Origin: Petrosia ficiformis | Lineage: Eukaryota; Porifera; Demospongiae; Haplosclerida; Petrosiidae | DNA length: 64,000 bases | Direction: 5' to 3' | Assembly (NCBI GenBank): GCA_947044365.1 | Contig: OX345644.1 | Span: 6,235,577 to 6,299,576, forward strand | Part shown: one piece after another, positions 35,176 to 46,303 of the stretch | Layout: each line of letters begins with the position of its first letter | Numbering within the stretch: the first letter of the stretch is position 1 | Made by a program: the position numbers and the translations under genes | The notes under the pieces: generated by a model | Seen by the model: only the letters and a program-made list of their open reading frames with translations | Databases searched by the model: none | What the model was told of the DNA's origin: nothing

Positions 35176-38135
35176 ACAATCCATGATGAGTAGACAGATA
35201 ATATATAGGACAGGTGATCTATTGAGGAACTGATGAATGAACTAATGGATGGATGGGCAGATGGATGGATGGATGGATGGATGGATAGATGGATGGATGG
35301 ATGGATGGATGGATGGATGGATGGATGGATGGATGGATGGATGCATAGTTGGATGGATGGATGGATGGATTGACTAATAGATAGATAAACAGACATCCAA
35401 TCAATATTCATTTAGTGTACCTGTCAATTGCATCATATGCCTCTTGTGTTCCAATAATACATAATGCTAACACTGCAGCATAAGTTGGAGCTAAATGAGG
35501 ATATTGTCCTGGACCTCCTAACAATTTCAAAGATAATGATGCAGTCATGAAACATGTAAACAAGCAACACATACCTCCAAATCCACCATCAGGATGCTGA
35601 CATCTTTTTAGAAAGTCAACTATACTAATAATAAAGTAATTGTATATTGCCATTCATGTGACATTCATGTGACAATCATGTGACATTCATGTGACATTCA
35701 TGTGACAATCATATGATATTCATGTGACAAAGTAATAGATTATTGGTATTGATTTTAGTATTAAAAATTAAATGTTTTTGACTAACTTTTCGTTACATAA
35801 TGATGTGTATATTGAATTTGCTAAGTTGTTTTTTTTAATCAACATATTGTTTGTAACAGCAATGGGCATTTTAATGTTCTGTTGAAACTAAACATAGCCT
35901 TGGTGTTCATTTGTCAAGTGTTTTCAGACTGGGTTGAAACTTTTCCTAGATTTATATAATTATTAGGTGTATAAAATATGTGTGATTGGAAATATCGTTT
36001 GTAGGAATTGCAAGCATTTTAATATTCTCTTGAAACTCGAAACGAACCATGAACTATATATATAGTTCAGGGTCCATTTTTAGATCAAATTATTGAACAT
36101 ATCGGATGTGTTTGAAATTTGTTCCAGACTTAGATAATGATGTCCTTATTAGGTGTACAAAATATTTTTGTTCAGAAATATTGTTTGTAGGAACTGCGAG
36201 CATTTTAATATTCTCTCGAAACTCTAAACGGACCATGAACTATATATAGTTCATGGTTGGTTTTTAGACCAAAATATCGAACGTTTCGGATTGGTTCGAA
36301 ATTTGTTCCAGACTTAGTTAATGATGTCCTTATTAGGTGTACAAAATATTTTTGTTCAGAAATATTGTTTGTAGGAACTGCGAGCATTTTAATATTCTCT
36401 CGAAAGGTTCAGGGTCCATTTTTAGACCAAATTATTGAACGTTTCGGATTGGTCCAGAATTTGTTCCAGACTTAGTTAATGATGTCCTTATTAGGTGTAC
36501 AAAATATTTTGGATCATAAATGTCATTTGTAGGAACTGCGAGCATTTTAATATCTAAATTCTAAATGGACCATGAACTATAGCTTTGGTGCTGGATCTTT
36601 ATTGAGCCCCACCTTCATGCCACATTAGTACACTTAAATTTACTGCAAAGTATGTTACATAAGTGAAACACTTCTACATGTTATTTAGAGTTTAGTATGA
36701 ATTGGGAACTTACTCTTCAGATAACCGAGGTGGAATATCGTGATTTAGAAGTTCCATAGAATGTAGAATCCAGTAACATATCCATGGACGACTAGCGTCT
36801 AAAGACTACAATAAAGAGAAATTCATACTCACATTAGCAAACACAAACACACACACACACACACACACAGAGGACAAGAAATGAATGTTGGCCATTTTCC
36901 TAAACTAATGTCTATCATAATTAACATTTATACTAAATTCAGCAATGTCTAAGCTACATACATGTAGAGACATAACAACACACATACAAACAAAAATGAT
37001 TATTAATGACTACAGGTTTGTTAGAATGACAGTGGGTGGCTATTTCAAGACGTATAATGATTATGTATTTATGATACCTCAAAGTGATGTGATAAGTTTT
37101 TTATTCCATGCTTTAGATAAATCAAATGTCTTTCCTTAATCAGCTGTACACTATATATAATGAATAGTGAATAATTAGGCTTGACTTAGTTTCAACAGCC
37201 AGTCCTTCACACACATATGGGAGAGAGTCCCATCAAAATCCTATATACAATTCATATTGACAGACCATGATGTTTGTAACCACACACTAAGTATATATAC
37301 ATGTAAGTGTGTGACGTCAACACCTTAATACGTGATTCTTTACAAACACTTCTCAGTTCATCCTTGTCACCAACTAAAGTAACCCTTGAACCAGTGACTA
37401 TGCAATGTGAATGGTATTAGACCCTCTTCAATCCCCACACATAGGTGAGTTAGGGACTGGCTGGTGAAACTATAGGTGATACACACACAGTATAGTGTTG
37501 TGTTATATAGTTAACTATAACTAAAATCCCTTTTTGTAATGCATTACGACTTTTAACTAAATTATAACTAAATTACAAGTCTATTATAATAAAAATGGCC
37601 AATAATGTGCACTTTTAGTTTAACTAAAACTAAAGCCCTTTTAGTAAGCCTAAGTTAATTAACTACAACTATGTATATAAAGTGACAATCATTATTGTCA
37701 TACTAAACCAACACTAGACTATGATCAGTAATAGCTGGGTTTGCCAGAATATACCCAAACTGTACCCAACTATTTAACAGTAACTGCAAGCCTAGAATAT
37801 ATAGCTCTCTATTGATTTAATATTGATTAGGTCTATCAGGATTGTTACATACCGATGTGAAATGGTCTGTTGATCTCTGATTGTTTTATACAGTCTTATA
37901 ACATCACGTTCAACTTTGGACTGAGGATAATCAATATAGAATAATTAAAAAAACATTTTAAAAAATGAAAGAGTATGTAGGGATATATATCAAAACCGAA
38001 AAAGCACATGAACAAACAAACAAACAAGACAGACAGCAAACAGACTTGCTCAATTGTAGTAGTGGTGGGTATTCCATCATCAAGTGTAGTTAGTTCAGTA
38101 AAATGTATCCTCCAGCTATCAGTAAAGTCAGCCAT
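31781..38135 (-). CDS. FNTB: Protein farnesyltransferase subunit beta, complete, 15 exons
   Basis: Catalytic, zinc-binding subunit that, with the alpha subunit, attaches farnesyl to CAAX-box cysteines of Ras-like and other proteins in the cytosol. Exons (minus): 38135-38046, 37920-37853, 37150-37078, 36805-36714, 35624-35575, 35517-35421, 35116-35033, 34673-34587, 34407-34278, 34098-34054, 33393-33264, 33223-33182, 32404-32335, 32069-31961, 31879-31781. They total 1266 nt, exactly 421 codons plus stop. Landmarks: [53 protein letters not shown]-type repeats, and [11 protein letters not shown]. Zinc ligands Asp and Cys are in MVDGCYSFW and the His in [15 protein letters not shown], so it should be active. 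The C-terminus ([20 protein letters not shown]) matches the animal form. Exon 1 uses a weak donor (GTCTGT). Introns carry several MITEs and microsatellites. Confidence 0.96.
32506..33092. mobile_element. 587-bp MITE with TACCGTATAGC termini in an FNTB intron
   Basis: Left end TACCGTATAGCTGTTTAACG pairs with right end AAACCTGCTATACGGTA. It is AT-rich inside, with matching subterminal AAATTCGCGG and CCGCAAATTTTT motifs. No open frame with domain content. Confidence 0.8.
33421..33874. mobile_element. 454-bp MITE with TACCGTATTTTCC termini in an FNTB intron
   Basis: Left end TACCGTATTTTCCCG mirrors right end GGAAAATATGGTA. The interior is unusually GC-rich for the window, with repeated CCCGGCC/GGCCGGG words (AGAAGCCCGGGCCTC, GACCCGGCCACTA). 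Confidence 0.8.
35225..35390. repeat. (GGAT)n microsatellite
   Basis: Nearly pure GGAT repeat in an FNTB intron, next to a (TA)n run at 35153-35175 and near a (CA)n tract at 35002-35032. The (CA)n abuts the donor of exon 35116-35033, whose GTGTGT is part of the microsatellite. Confidence 0.93.
36040..36560 (-). mobile_element. Tandem array of the AGTTCATGGTCC MITE, about 3 units
   Basis: Units of about 180 bp in reverse orientation (GATGTCCTTATTAGGTGTAC, GGAACTGCGAGCATTTTAAT) are joined by GAACTATATATAGTTC palindromic junctions, i.e. end-to-end terminal repeats. It lies in an FNTB intron; an older, more diverged unit seems to lie at 35850-36040. Confidence 0.78.
37493..37716. mobile_element. 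MITE related to 22441-22771
   Basis: TAGTGTTGTGTTATATAGTT at the left and TACTAAACCAACACTA at the right are inverted ends around TTTTAGTT/AACTAAAA-rich sequence. No convincing target duplication was found. Confidence 0.65.
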
Positions 38136-38505
38136 AATTATAATTCATCAAATTGTAAAGAGTAAACCCCTTTAATAATATCATCTAAACAGAAGGAATA
38201 GTGAAGCTTTTGAACTGAAGGAATCACCTTGTGGTCTGTTAATAGTATATAGATCTAGTAAATTCCTCTAGCTGGAAGATAATGCATAATATAAATTAAT
38301 AATTTTCATTATTAATTAATTAAAGAATTGTGATGAACTGAACAAAATGAGCTGTCTACATATATTAGCAAAACGTGATAGCTTTTAGATAATTCAGAAA
38401 TTCTGAACAATGATCTCCATAGAGATACTCTCAAAAACTGACCAAAAAGTAGGAATTTATTAACTACTGCCTAACTGAGCCACACCTATTCTACTTCTAA
38501 ACAAA
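38136..38505. promoter_or_regulatory. Shared head-to-head upstream region of FNTB and the lipase gene
   Basis: 370 bp separate the two divergent ATGs. No TATA box stands out. Bidirectional promoter function is inferred from spacing alone. Confidence 0.5.
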
Positions 38506-41500
38506 ATGAGTGAAATATCAAGTCCTGACTCGCAAGAGCAAATTAGCACTAAGCAAGAAGAAGAGAACACGAATACTACTGAGCTGAATGAAAACCTAGA
38601 GGGACAAGATTTAACAAATGAAAAGGATGTGAGCCACCAGGAACCAGAAGAGACTATGAACAAAGAAGAGACTCCAGAAGAAACTCAGAATGGAAGCCAT
38701 GATGTAGAAGTTAGTAATCAGGACCCAGAAGAGTCTCAAATAAAGCAAGGAGAAGAGGACATGAATACTACTGAGCTGAATAAAAACCTAGAGGGACAAG
38801 ATTTAACAAATGAAAAGGATGTGAGCCACCAGGAACCAGAAGAGACTACGAACAAGGAAGAAGCGACTCCAGTAGAAACTCTGAAAGACCAAGAAGAAAC
38901 TCAGAATGGAAGCCATGATGTAGAGGTTAGTAATCAGGACCCAGAAGAGTCTCAAATAAAAGAAGAAGATACTATAGAAGTGACTCCAGAAGAAACCCTA
39001 GAACACCAAGAAGAAACTCCGAGTTCAAAGGAAAATGATGATTGTGAAGTGACTAGTGAAGAGACAGTAGTATCTCCAGAAGCTACTGTACCCGAGGATG
39101 CTATACCAACTGACACAGGTCGTGTTAGCGTGTTTCTAAATCACAGACTACATGTTTATGAATGGAGACCACAGGAGGAAATAAAGTTAGTCTTAGCATC
39201 GTTATTCACAAACAATTTTCATACTGGAGTTATTTCTAGCGTGAAAGTTTATTATAATTATTAATTGTTTTGGCCAATTCAATAATTCATCTCATGTCAT
39301 GACCTTCTGCACTCGAAATTATTTTAATTAGTTGTTATAAATTAAATTGTTGGCTCACAGACCTAAAATAGAATCTCTTTGAGTTCTTGTAATTACTGCT
39401 ATAGAAAAAGCTCTCATGCACCTACATGCGTAATGCAATTACCCTTTCAAGTGTGTATGGTATTTATGATGATTGTACCCATAGTACCACCCATTCAAAA
39501 CTATGAATTTATAATGAGCTCAGTTTGGTGATTATGTGGGATTTTTTAATATACTACATTTGTCATTCAAATAGTATCGCTAGTTCCTTATGATCATTTG
39601 ATAATGATCTTATAATTATTGTTGAAATGCTTTTTGAAACCTATGTAGGTTCCTATGTTTTTAACCCTCACCCCCACGTAAGTGGAGCGGAGGATTACTA
39701 TAATCGTTTTGTCTGTGTCTGTCTGTTTGTCTGTCGGCAAAATCTAGCGAACCTACAAATATTGGCACTTTGAAAATACTACCAGCAGACGTCAAATCAT
39801 ACGAAGATCAAAAGTAACAATAGGCTTTTGCTAAAACCTTTCTGTTTTAAAGTTATGACAACTTTTGTAACTCATGATTGCCGTTTAACAACTTTCAGAT
39901 GACGTCTGGTAGCAAAAGAGTTCACTGAAACACAGCTCATATTGCTTGAAGCCTATCGCTGTTGAATCACAGCTTGAAATGAAGTACAATTGAAGTAGTG
40001 GCTGCTACAACTTCGAGCTGGCTCTAAGCTTTCTGCCATGACTGGCAATTTCTACCCCCACCCATTTATGTCATTCACATGATTGAAGCTGTTTCAAGTC
40101 TGGATTTTAACACTGCTCTTGTAATCTTGTACTATATACATGTACATGTACATGTAGCTAGTAGGACTTGCAGTGTAAGTTGTAATGTGCACATCGTAAT
40201 AATTATAATACAGTCAAATATTGTCTGCAGTTATTTCCTTGTCAGTGACTAAATCATTCTCAAGTTGTTTCCCAAATCACACATGTGGTGAAGGCTCTGC
40301 ACTATGACCGCGTTCATTTGTTGTAGCAATGTCATCATCAATATAAACAATAACACATCCTAGGCACACCTGCATGTACATTATACTATATACTTGTATC
40401 TCTGTGTACAATATACTATTGGCAATGTACCGTTTACTTAAGTACTGTATGATGTGATGAAGCACCCACTTGTAGTGATTGCACCATCTTTCAACCAGTT
40501 GAATACCCACTCCGTTATAACTTCAAATCAATTTTTATTAACTATACCTGCTCATCAATGAATTTAACACTGAGATGTTTCATTGATGTCCAGAGTGTGT
40601 TGTAATTTACAACTATTTCTGTAGAAAACACTAAATGTATGCATATTTCTATATAATCATATTTACAAGTATTCTTTCAGGGCAGTATTATATTTGGTTC
40701 ATGGAGTGCTTGAACACTTGGGAAGATATGATAACTTGGTTAATGAATTAAACAACAGTGGAATTCTTGTGCGTGGACAAGATCTAGGTAAATAATATAC
40801 ACACACACACACACATACATAAAATACTTTGTTATTTAAATTCACACCCATACAAAACAAACACATACATAATTACATACACATTGGTCACAAAGATATA
40901 TAGCACTTCATACTGTACATATATGTCAATAAAATATCACCATATAGTAACAGTAATTACCTTAGTTCTAATGTCAGTATAGTATATTAATTACTGTATC
41001 CCTACTGTGGTGTTGAACTGTCAAAGTTACTGTTAACTATGTGTACTACATAATGTATGAAATGTGTATTTAATATCGTAATGTGTACTCAACTATTTTC
41101 ATATATTAGTTGGACATGGTTATAGTGAAGGTGATCGAGGACATATTGATTCCATTGAGTCTTATATAACTGATGTTGTATCTCATTTACGTGATACTAG
41201 AAATGAGTATGGTTCATTGCCTCTGTTCCTGATGGGTCACTCCATGGTTAGTGATACAGTAGTGAATAGATGGATGGATGGATGGATAAGTTTCGAGAGA
41301 ATCTTAAAATGCTCACAGTTTCTCCAAACAACATTTTTCAATCAAAAAATACTTTGTAAACCTAATAAGGACATCATCATTTATGTGTTTTTTTTAATAA
41401 GGGTGGACTTATTGCCATAGCAACAGCACTCCAGCAACAAGATGTGTTATCTGGGCTCATTCTTAGTGCCCCTGGTATTGAAGTTGATCCTCAAGTAGCA

Positions 41501-43635
41501 GGACCTGTATTGGTATGTGTGAAACCTGAATTATTTACTATCATCACCATATATATGTATATATACATATATAATTATATATATATATATATACAGTGTA
41601 CATACATACATACATACATACATACATACATACATACATACATGCACACATACATACATACATACATACATACATACATACATACACACATACATACATA
41701 CATACATACACACATTTTGTGTCCACTTATTGTGTCTCCATTTTTTAAAAATTCATATAGAAGCTAGCTGTCAAAGCACTTGGATTTTTGTTCCCTCAAG
41801 TTGGTGTGAAACGTTTTGATGCTGGTATGATTAGCAGTGTTCCTGAAGAGGTACAGTTATAAATATACATGTATTAGATTCTGTTAAAAATTATCATACA
41901 TGTGTATAGTTCTGTTGAAAGGATTATGTTAATTAGTTTAATCTTAGTAGTAAATTACCATACAATAACTAAGTATTATACAGTACAGTACAGTATAGTA
42001 TAGTACAGTACAGTACAGTATAGTATAGTACAGTATAGTACAGTATAGTACAGTATAGTACAGTATAGTACAGTATAGTACAGTACAATACAGTACAGTA
42101 CAATACAGTACAGTACAATACAGTACAGTACAGTATAGTATAGTACGGTACAATACAGTATAGTATAGTACAGTAGAGTACAGTACAATACAGTGCAGTA
42201 CAGTACAGTACAGTACAGTACAGTACAGTACAGTACAGTACAATACAGTGCAGTACAGTACAGTACAGTACAGTACAGTACAGTACAGTACTGTATAGTA
42301 TAGTACAGTACGGTACAGTACAGTACAATACAATGCAGTATTTATGCTTGCTCTGTAAATATGAGGATATATGTATAGTCCAATCTGTACATGTATGTAG
42401 AAACATTAATACTTTTAATTATGATCTTCTACCTGCACACAATTTCATATCCTCTTACATTTCTCAGGTAGAAGCATATGTCAATGATCCTCTAATCTAT
42501 CACGGAGCAGTCAAAGCCGGTTGGTCATCTGCTATGTTGAAATCAATTGAGATATATCAACCTCGTATCAACGAGATCAATATCCCTCTGTTGATAATGC
42601 ATGGTACTGAAGATAGTCTGGTTCCGTTCAGTGCCTCTCAATTGGTTAATGACAATGCTTCAAGCAGTGATAAAACATTTGAGGTAATGTTAATAATTAT
42701 TGGAGTCAATTAGTCCTGATGAAGTGCTCATAAAACTAATTGCATATTGATATGAGAGTTTTTATGTAATCATTAATACATACAGAAACATTAGTTACAA
42801 ACATCTCCCTGATTTTACAGCTAAACGGGTTGTATATAGGAAATGTAGCACAAAGGGTCGGGTTGAGAAGCTTATACAGCACAAGGCGTAGCCGAGTGCT
42901 TAGAGACCCTACCCATCATGGTATATTTGCCTGTACAGCATGAGCAATAACATTGCTTTAGATAATTTATAATAGTTTGAATTCATGGATGTTGCCAGTG
43001 ATGAAGAAGAATGAAATACTTGGTGTTCTTTCGCTAAACTCAAGGTAAGTGCGTTGTTTTCTAGTGTTGTAACAACATCCGGAAAATATAGAACTGGATG
43101 TGTGCCTGTATATGGAAAATACAGAACTGTTGGTAGGTACCTTTGATGTTTGTGCCAAAAATTATGTATAAGTTCATATCTGCAGTCAATCACAGTACAG
43201 TCACAATTAATTTCGTCTTGAAGACTTAATTTTGCATGTCATTCTGTTTTCATTCACAACAGAGCTTCCAAGGTAGCCATCATGAGATTCTTCACGACAT
43301 AGAACAGGAGAGAGCCAGGCAACTCATAGTTGATTGGATACTGGCCAGACTAAATGGACCTGTATTACCCACTCCTGAGGTTAGAGTAATAATTAGATCA
43401 TAGCCATTTTCAGGTAAATATTTTTGATCAAAAGCCTACGTATACAATTAAACTGTCACTATCCAGTAATTTAGAAAATGATGATGAATTATGGTATTCA
43501 TGATGTTACATTGTGATAATAAATTATTATGTATTATATGTCTGTATGTATGTATGTATGTATGTATGTACAAATGTATGTATGTATGTCTGTGTGTATG
43601 TATGTACTGTATATATGTATGTACATGTATGTATG

Positions 43636-43669
<34 letters not shown>

Positions 43670-43721
43670 TGTATGTATGTATGTATGTATGTACATGTAT
43701 GTATGTATATATGTATGTATG

Positions 43722-43755
<34 letters not shown>

Positions 43756-43785
43756 TATATGTATGTATGTATATATGTATGTATG

Positions 43786-43819
<34 letters not shown>

Positions 43820-43849
43820 TATATGTATGTATGTATATATGTATGTATG

Positions 43850-43883
<34 letters not shown>

Positions 43884-43905
43884 TATATGTATGTATGTAT
43901 ATATG

Positions 43906-43939
<34 letters not shown>

Positions 43940-43997
43940 TGTATGTATGTATGTATGTATGTATGTATGTATGTATGTATGTATGTATGTATGTATG

Positions 43998-44031
<34 letters not shown>

Positions 44032-44049
44032 TGTATGTATGTATATATG

Positions 44050-44083
<34 letters not shown>

Positions 44084-44101
44084 TGTATGTATGTATATAT
44101 G

Positions 44102-44135
<34 letters not shown>

Positions 44136-44482
44136 TGTATGTATGTATGTATGTATGTATGTATGTATGTCTGTACAAGTATATATTTACATTTACATGT
44201 ATGGTATGTATGTATGTTGTGTGTGTGTGTATATGCGTGTGTGTCTGTATGTATGTATCATGTATACATGTATGTACATACTTGTGTATGTATGTACATG
44301 TATGTATATGATTGAACACATATGTATGTATAACATACATGTGTGTACTAGTATGTATGTATTTAATCATGTAATATTAATGTTGTAACACATCACATGA
44401 CTTTAAATAATATCTCACATAATAAGTAAGTCTCGTTTATTTCCTGTAGGTACAACCCGAGTCAGATGTTGTTGAAGATTGA
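38506..44482 (+). CDS. Monoglyceride-lipase-like alpha/beta hydrolase with acidic N-terminal extension
   Basis: Serine hydrolase likely acting on monoacylglycerols or similar esters. Exons: 38506-39185, 40681-40787, 41110-41246, 41402-41512, 41761-41850, 42468-42683, 43263-43379, 44450-44482, totalling 1491 nt, exactly 496 codons plus stop. The hydrolase spans about residues 205-485: oxyanion-side YLVHGVLEHLGRYDNL, GHGYSEGDRGH, nucleophile elbow GHSMGG (Ser about 307, split across exons 3 and 4), acid in HGTEDSLVPF (Asp about 424) and His in QGSHHEILHD (about 453/454). This is the MGLL arrangement. Unlike the roughly 300-residue vertebrate enzyme, exon 1 adds about 200 Glu/Thr/Ser/Asn-rich residues with no hydrophobic segment, containing an internal duplication of about 65 residues (TTELNENLEGQDLTNEKDVS and TTELNKNLEGQDLTNEKDVS). 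Shares a 370-bp upstream region with FNTB. Substrate is inferred from family only. Confidence 0.92.
40925..41050. mobile_element. TGTCAATAAAA-family MITE fragment
   Basis: TGTCAATAAAATATCACCAT followed by AGTAACAGTAATTACCTTAG reproduces one end of the element at 9711-9907 in inverted order; the other end is decayed. It lies in a lipase intron. Confidence 0.65.
41595..41715. repeat. (CATA)n microsatellite
   Basis: CATACATA run with CACA interruptions in the lipase intron before the exon at 41761. Confidence 0.92.
41980..42335. repeat. (TACAG)n/(TATAG)n 5-bp repeat
   Basis: About 350 bases of CAGTACAGTATAGTA-type pentamers in a lipase intron. Minus-strand open frames (YCTVLYCT) are artefacts of it. 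Confidence 0.95.
43540..44210. repeat. (TATG)n microsatellite, about 670 bp
   Basis: Long GTATGTATGTAT run with sporadic ATATATG interruptions in the last intron of the lipase gene. It generates spurious open frames up to 291 codons on the plus strand and 278 on the minus, all M-Y-V-C or I-H-T-Y repeats. Confidence 0.97.
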
Positions 44483-46084
44483 AGTGACTAATGAACAACA
44501 TACAATAATATACAGTGTGTATTACATTACAGGAGCTAATTTTGTTGTGATTATTGAAAAAAAAAACTTCAAACGACTTTTGAAATGAGCTTGTTGAACA
44601 TAATAATAGAACCCCATAATTAGCCAGGTAAATGAGGTAATTAATTAATTATATATTAATGAATTGAGCCACGCCCTCTAGTTGAATTAAATAAATGAAG
44701 ATAGGGATTACGTATCTACTCTCTTGGTTAGTTCGCCGTTCTAAGGTGAGTGTTTGGTACTAATGTGTGGTGATGTGTGTGTATGTTAGTTTACTCCTGC
44801 AAAGAAAGAATAGCCTTTGTATGCGTGTGTGTGTGTATGTATATACGTATGCGTTTGAGGCACGAATAGGCGTGTCTAAATGCATTTCCGGAAAGGTAGA
44901 GTGAATCGCTTTTCCTACTAAACCTTTCCTCTTAACTTTGGACCAGGTGAGTGTTGTAGTCTTTTAGTTTGTGTTGCTGTAGTTAATGGCAGGTTATGTC
45001 TAATGTATAATACGTGTACTAGTTACTTGGAAGTTATGACAATGATGTATCATTATAAATTATATATATAATTATGTTAAACTTGTAGAGAAATCATACA
45101 TGACCATGTAATTTGAGAATGGTGTTGAGTACTACTAAGTGAGTAGTACCTGGATTACACATGTGCATCCCATACCTAGCCTTATCTCCAGGCTCTGGGA
45201 TGGTGGAGATAAAGAGCCTGGTTTGTTGCACATGTCGTAATTAGCTTTAATTCGCAGATTTCTGAGCCATCCATGACACTATTCGTAATCTTTCTGTTTC
45301 ACTTACCTGTAAATAGGTAGTTTAGCAATATAGCAAGTTTTGATCCAGTGATTTCTGTTCTGTAAAGCACCTTGAATATCCTGATCTCATTCCAAACCAG
45401 AATCAGATCTTGGCTGTGTTATTGTGTACTACAAACTAACATACCCTTTAGTGACCACGTGTTATTTTGCATGTTAATTAGCATGTGCAAAACGGTTAAA
45501 TCGAGGCTCTTTTCTCTGTCGTCTTAAAAGAGCTTGGATATGAGGCTAATGACATACTTAGTCTGGGATTGCTATCTCTTTACATGGAGGAAATGTCTGG
45601 TTTTTTTATATTGCATTTGTTTTCTGCTACAAAAATTTTGTTGCCAATCAGATTTCAGAATTGGAAACATAAACTCACGTTTAAACAATCTCACATGATT
45701 TTAAAACAGGCCATTTGACTCGTGTGGTAAAAAAATCATCACATTAAAGCCTTGTATTCCATTAGAACGAGTGTTATATAACGAAAAACCATATCCATCC
45801 TCCTCCATGCGAAGGGGGTAAATGTGCTATACCACTATTATATAAATGAGCTTTTTTACATCATTGCAAAAGTGCATGATATATAGCAACTCTGGCTATA
45901 TCTGAAAGAATCGAGTAGTTTGGCCTAATTATTGCTCATAATTTAATTTTGGTCATCACACTTTTATATTAATAACATGTACATTTGTATATATAGAATG
46001 TGTATTGTATTACAATCACTCTTATCCCATCATACATGACCCATACAAATACTACTATATATATATATATATATTATACATCAG

Positions 46085-46303
46085 AGTTTTTGATAGATTT
46101 TGAAGCATGGGTGAAATTGGCTCAACAATGGTTAATTTGTGTGCCATTGGGAATACATCTTGAGCCAATTAACTAAGAGTTGATGCTGTTAGTAACAATA
46201 TAATCATAATTAACTGCACCACTGGCCCAAAGAGTGAACTGTGCAGTGCCAAATAAGAAGCTCTTTGAGCCAATGGTGTGCCATATAAGCTTATCAAAAA
46301 CAC
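46085..46303. mobile_element. About 219-bp MITE with AGTTTTTGATA termini
   Basis: AGTTTTTGATAGATTTTGAAGC-type left end (AGTTTTTGATAG) mirrors the right end CTTATCAAAAACACT. The interior ACATCTTGAGCCAATTAAC, CATAATTAACTGCACCA and GTGCAGTGCCAAATAAGAAG is shared with 51498-51711. Confidence 0.75.

Noticed and set aside
43491..44388. Long open frames (up to 291 codons) on both strands
   Set aside because: They are translations of the (TATG)n microsatellite, with only M-Y-V-C or I-H-T-Y repeats, and lie inside a lipase intron.
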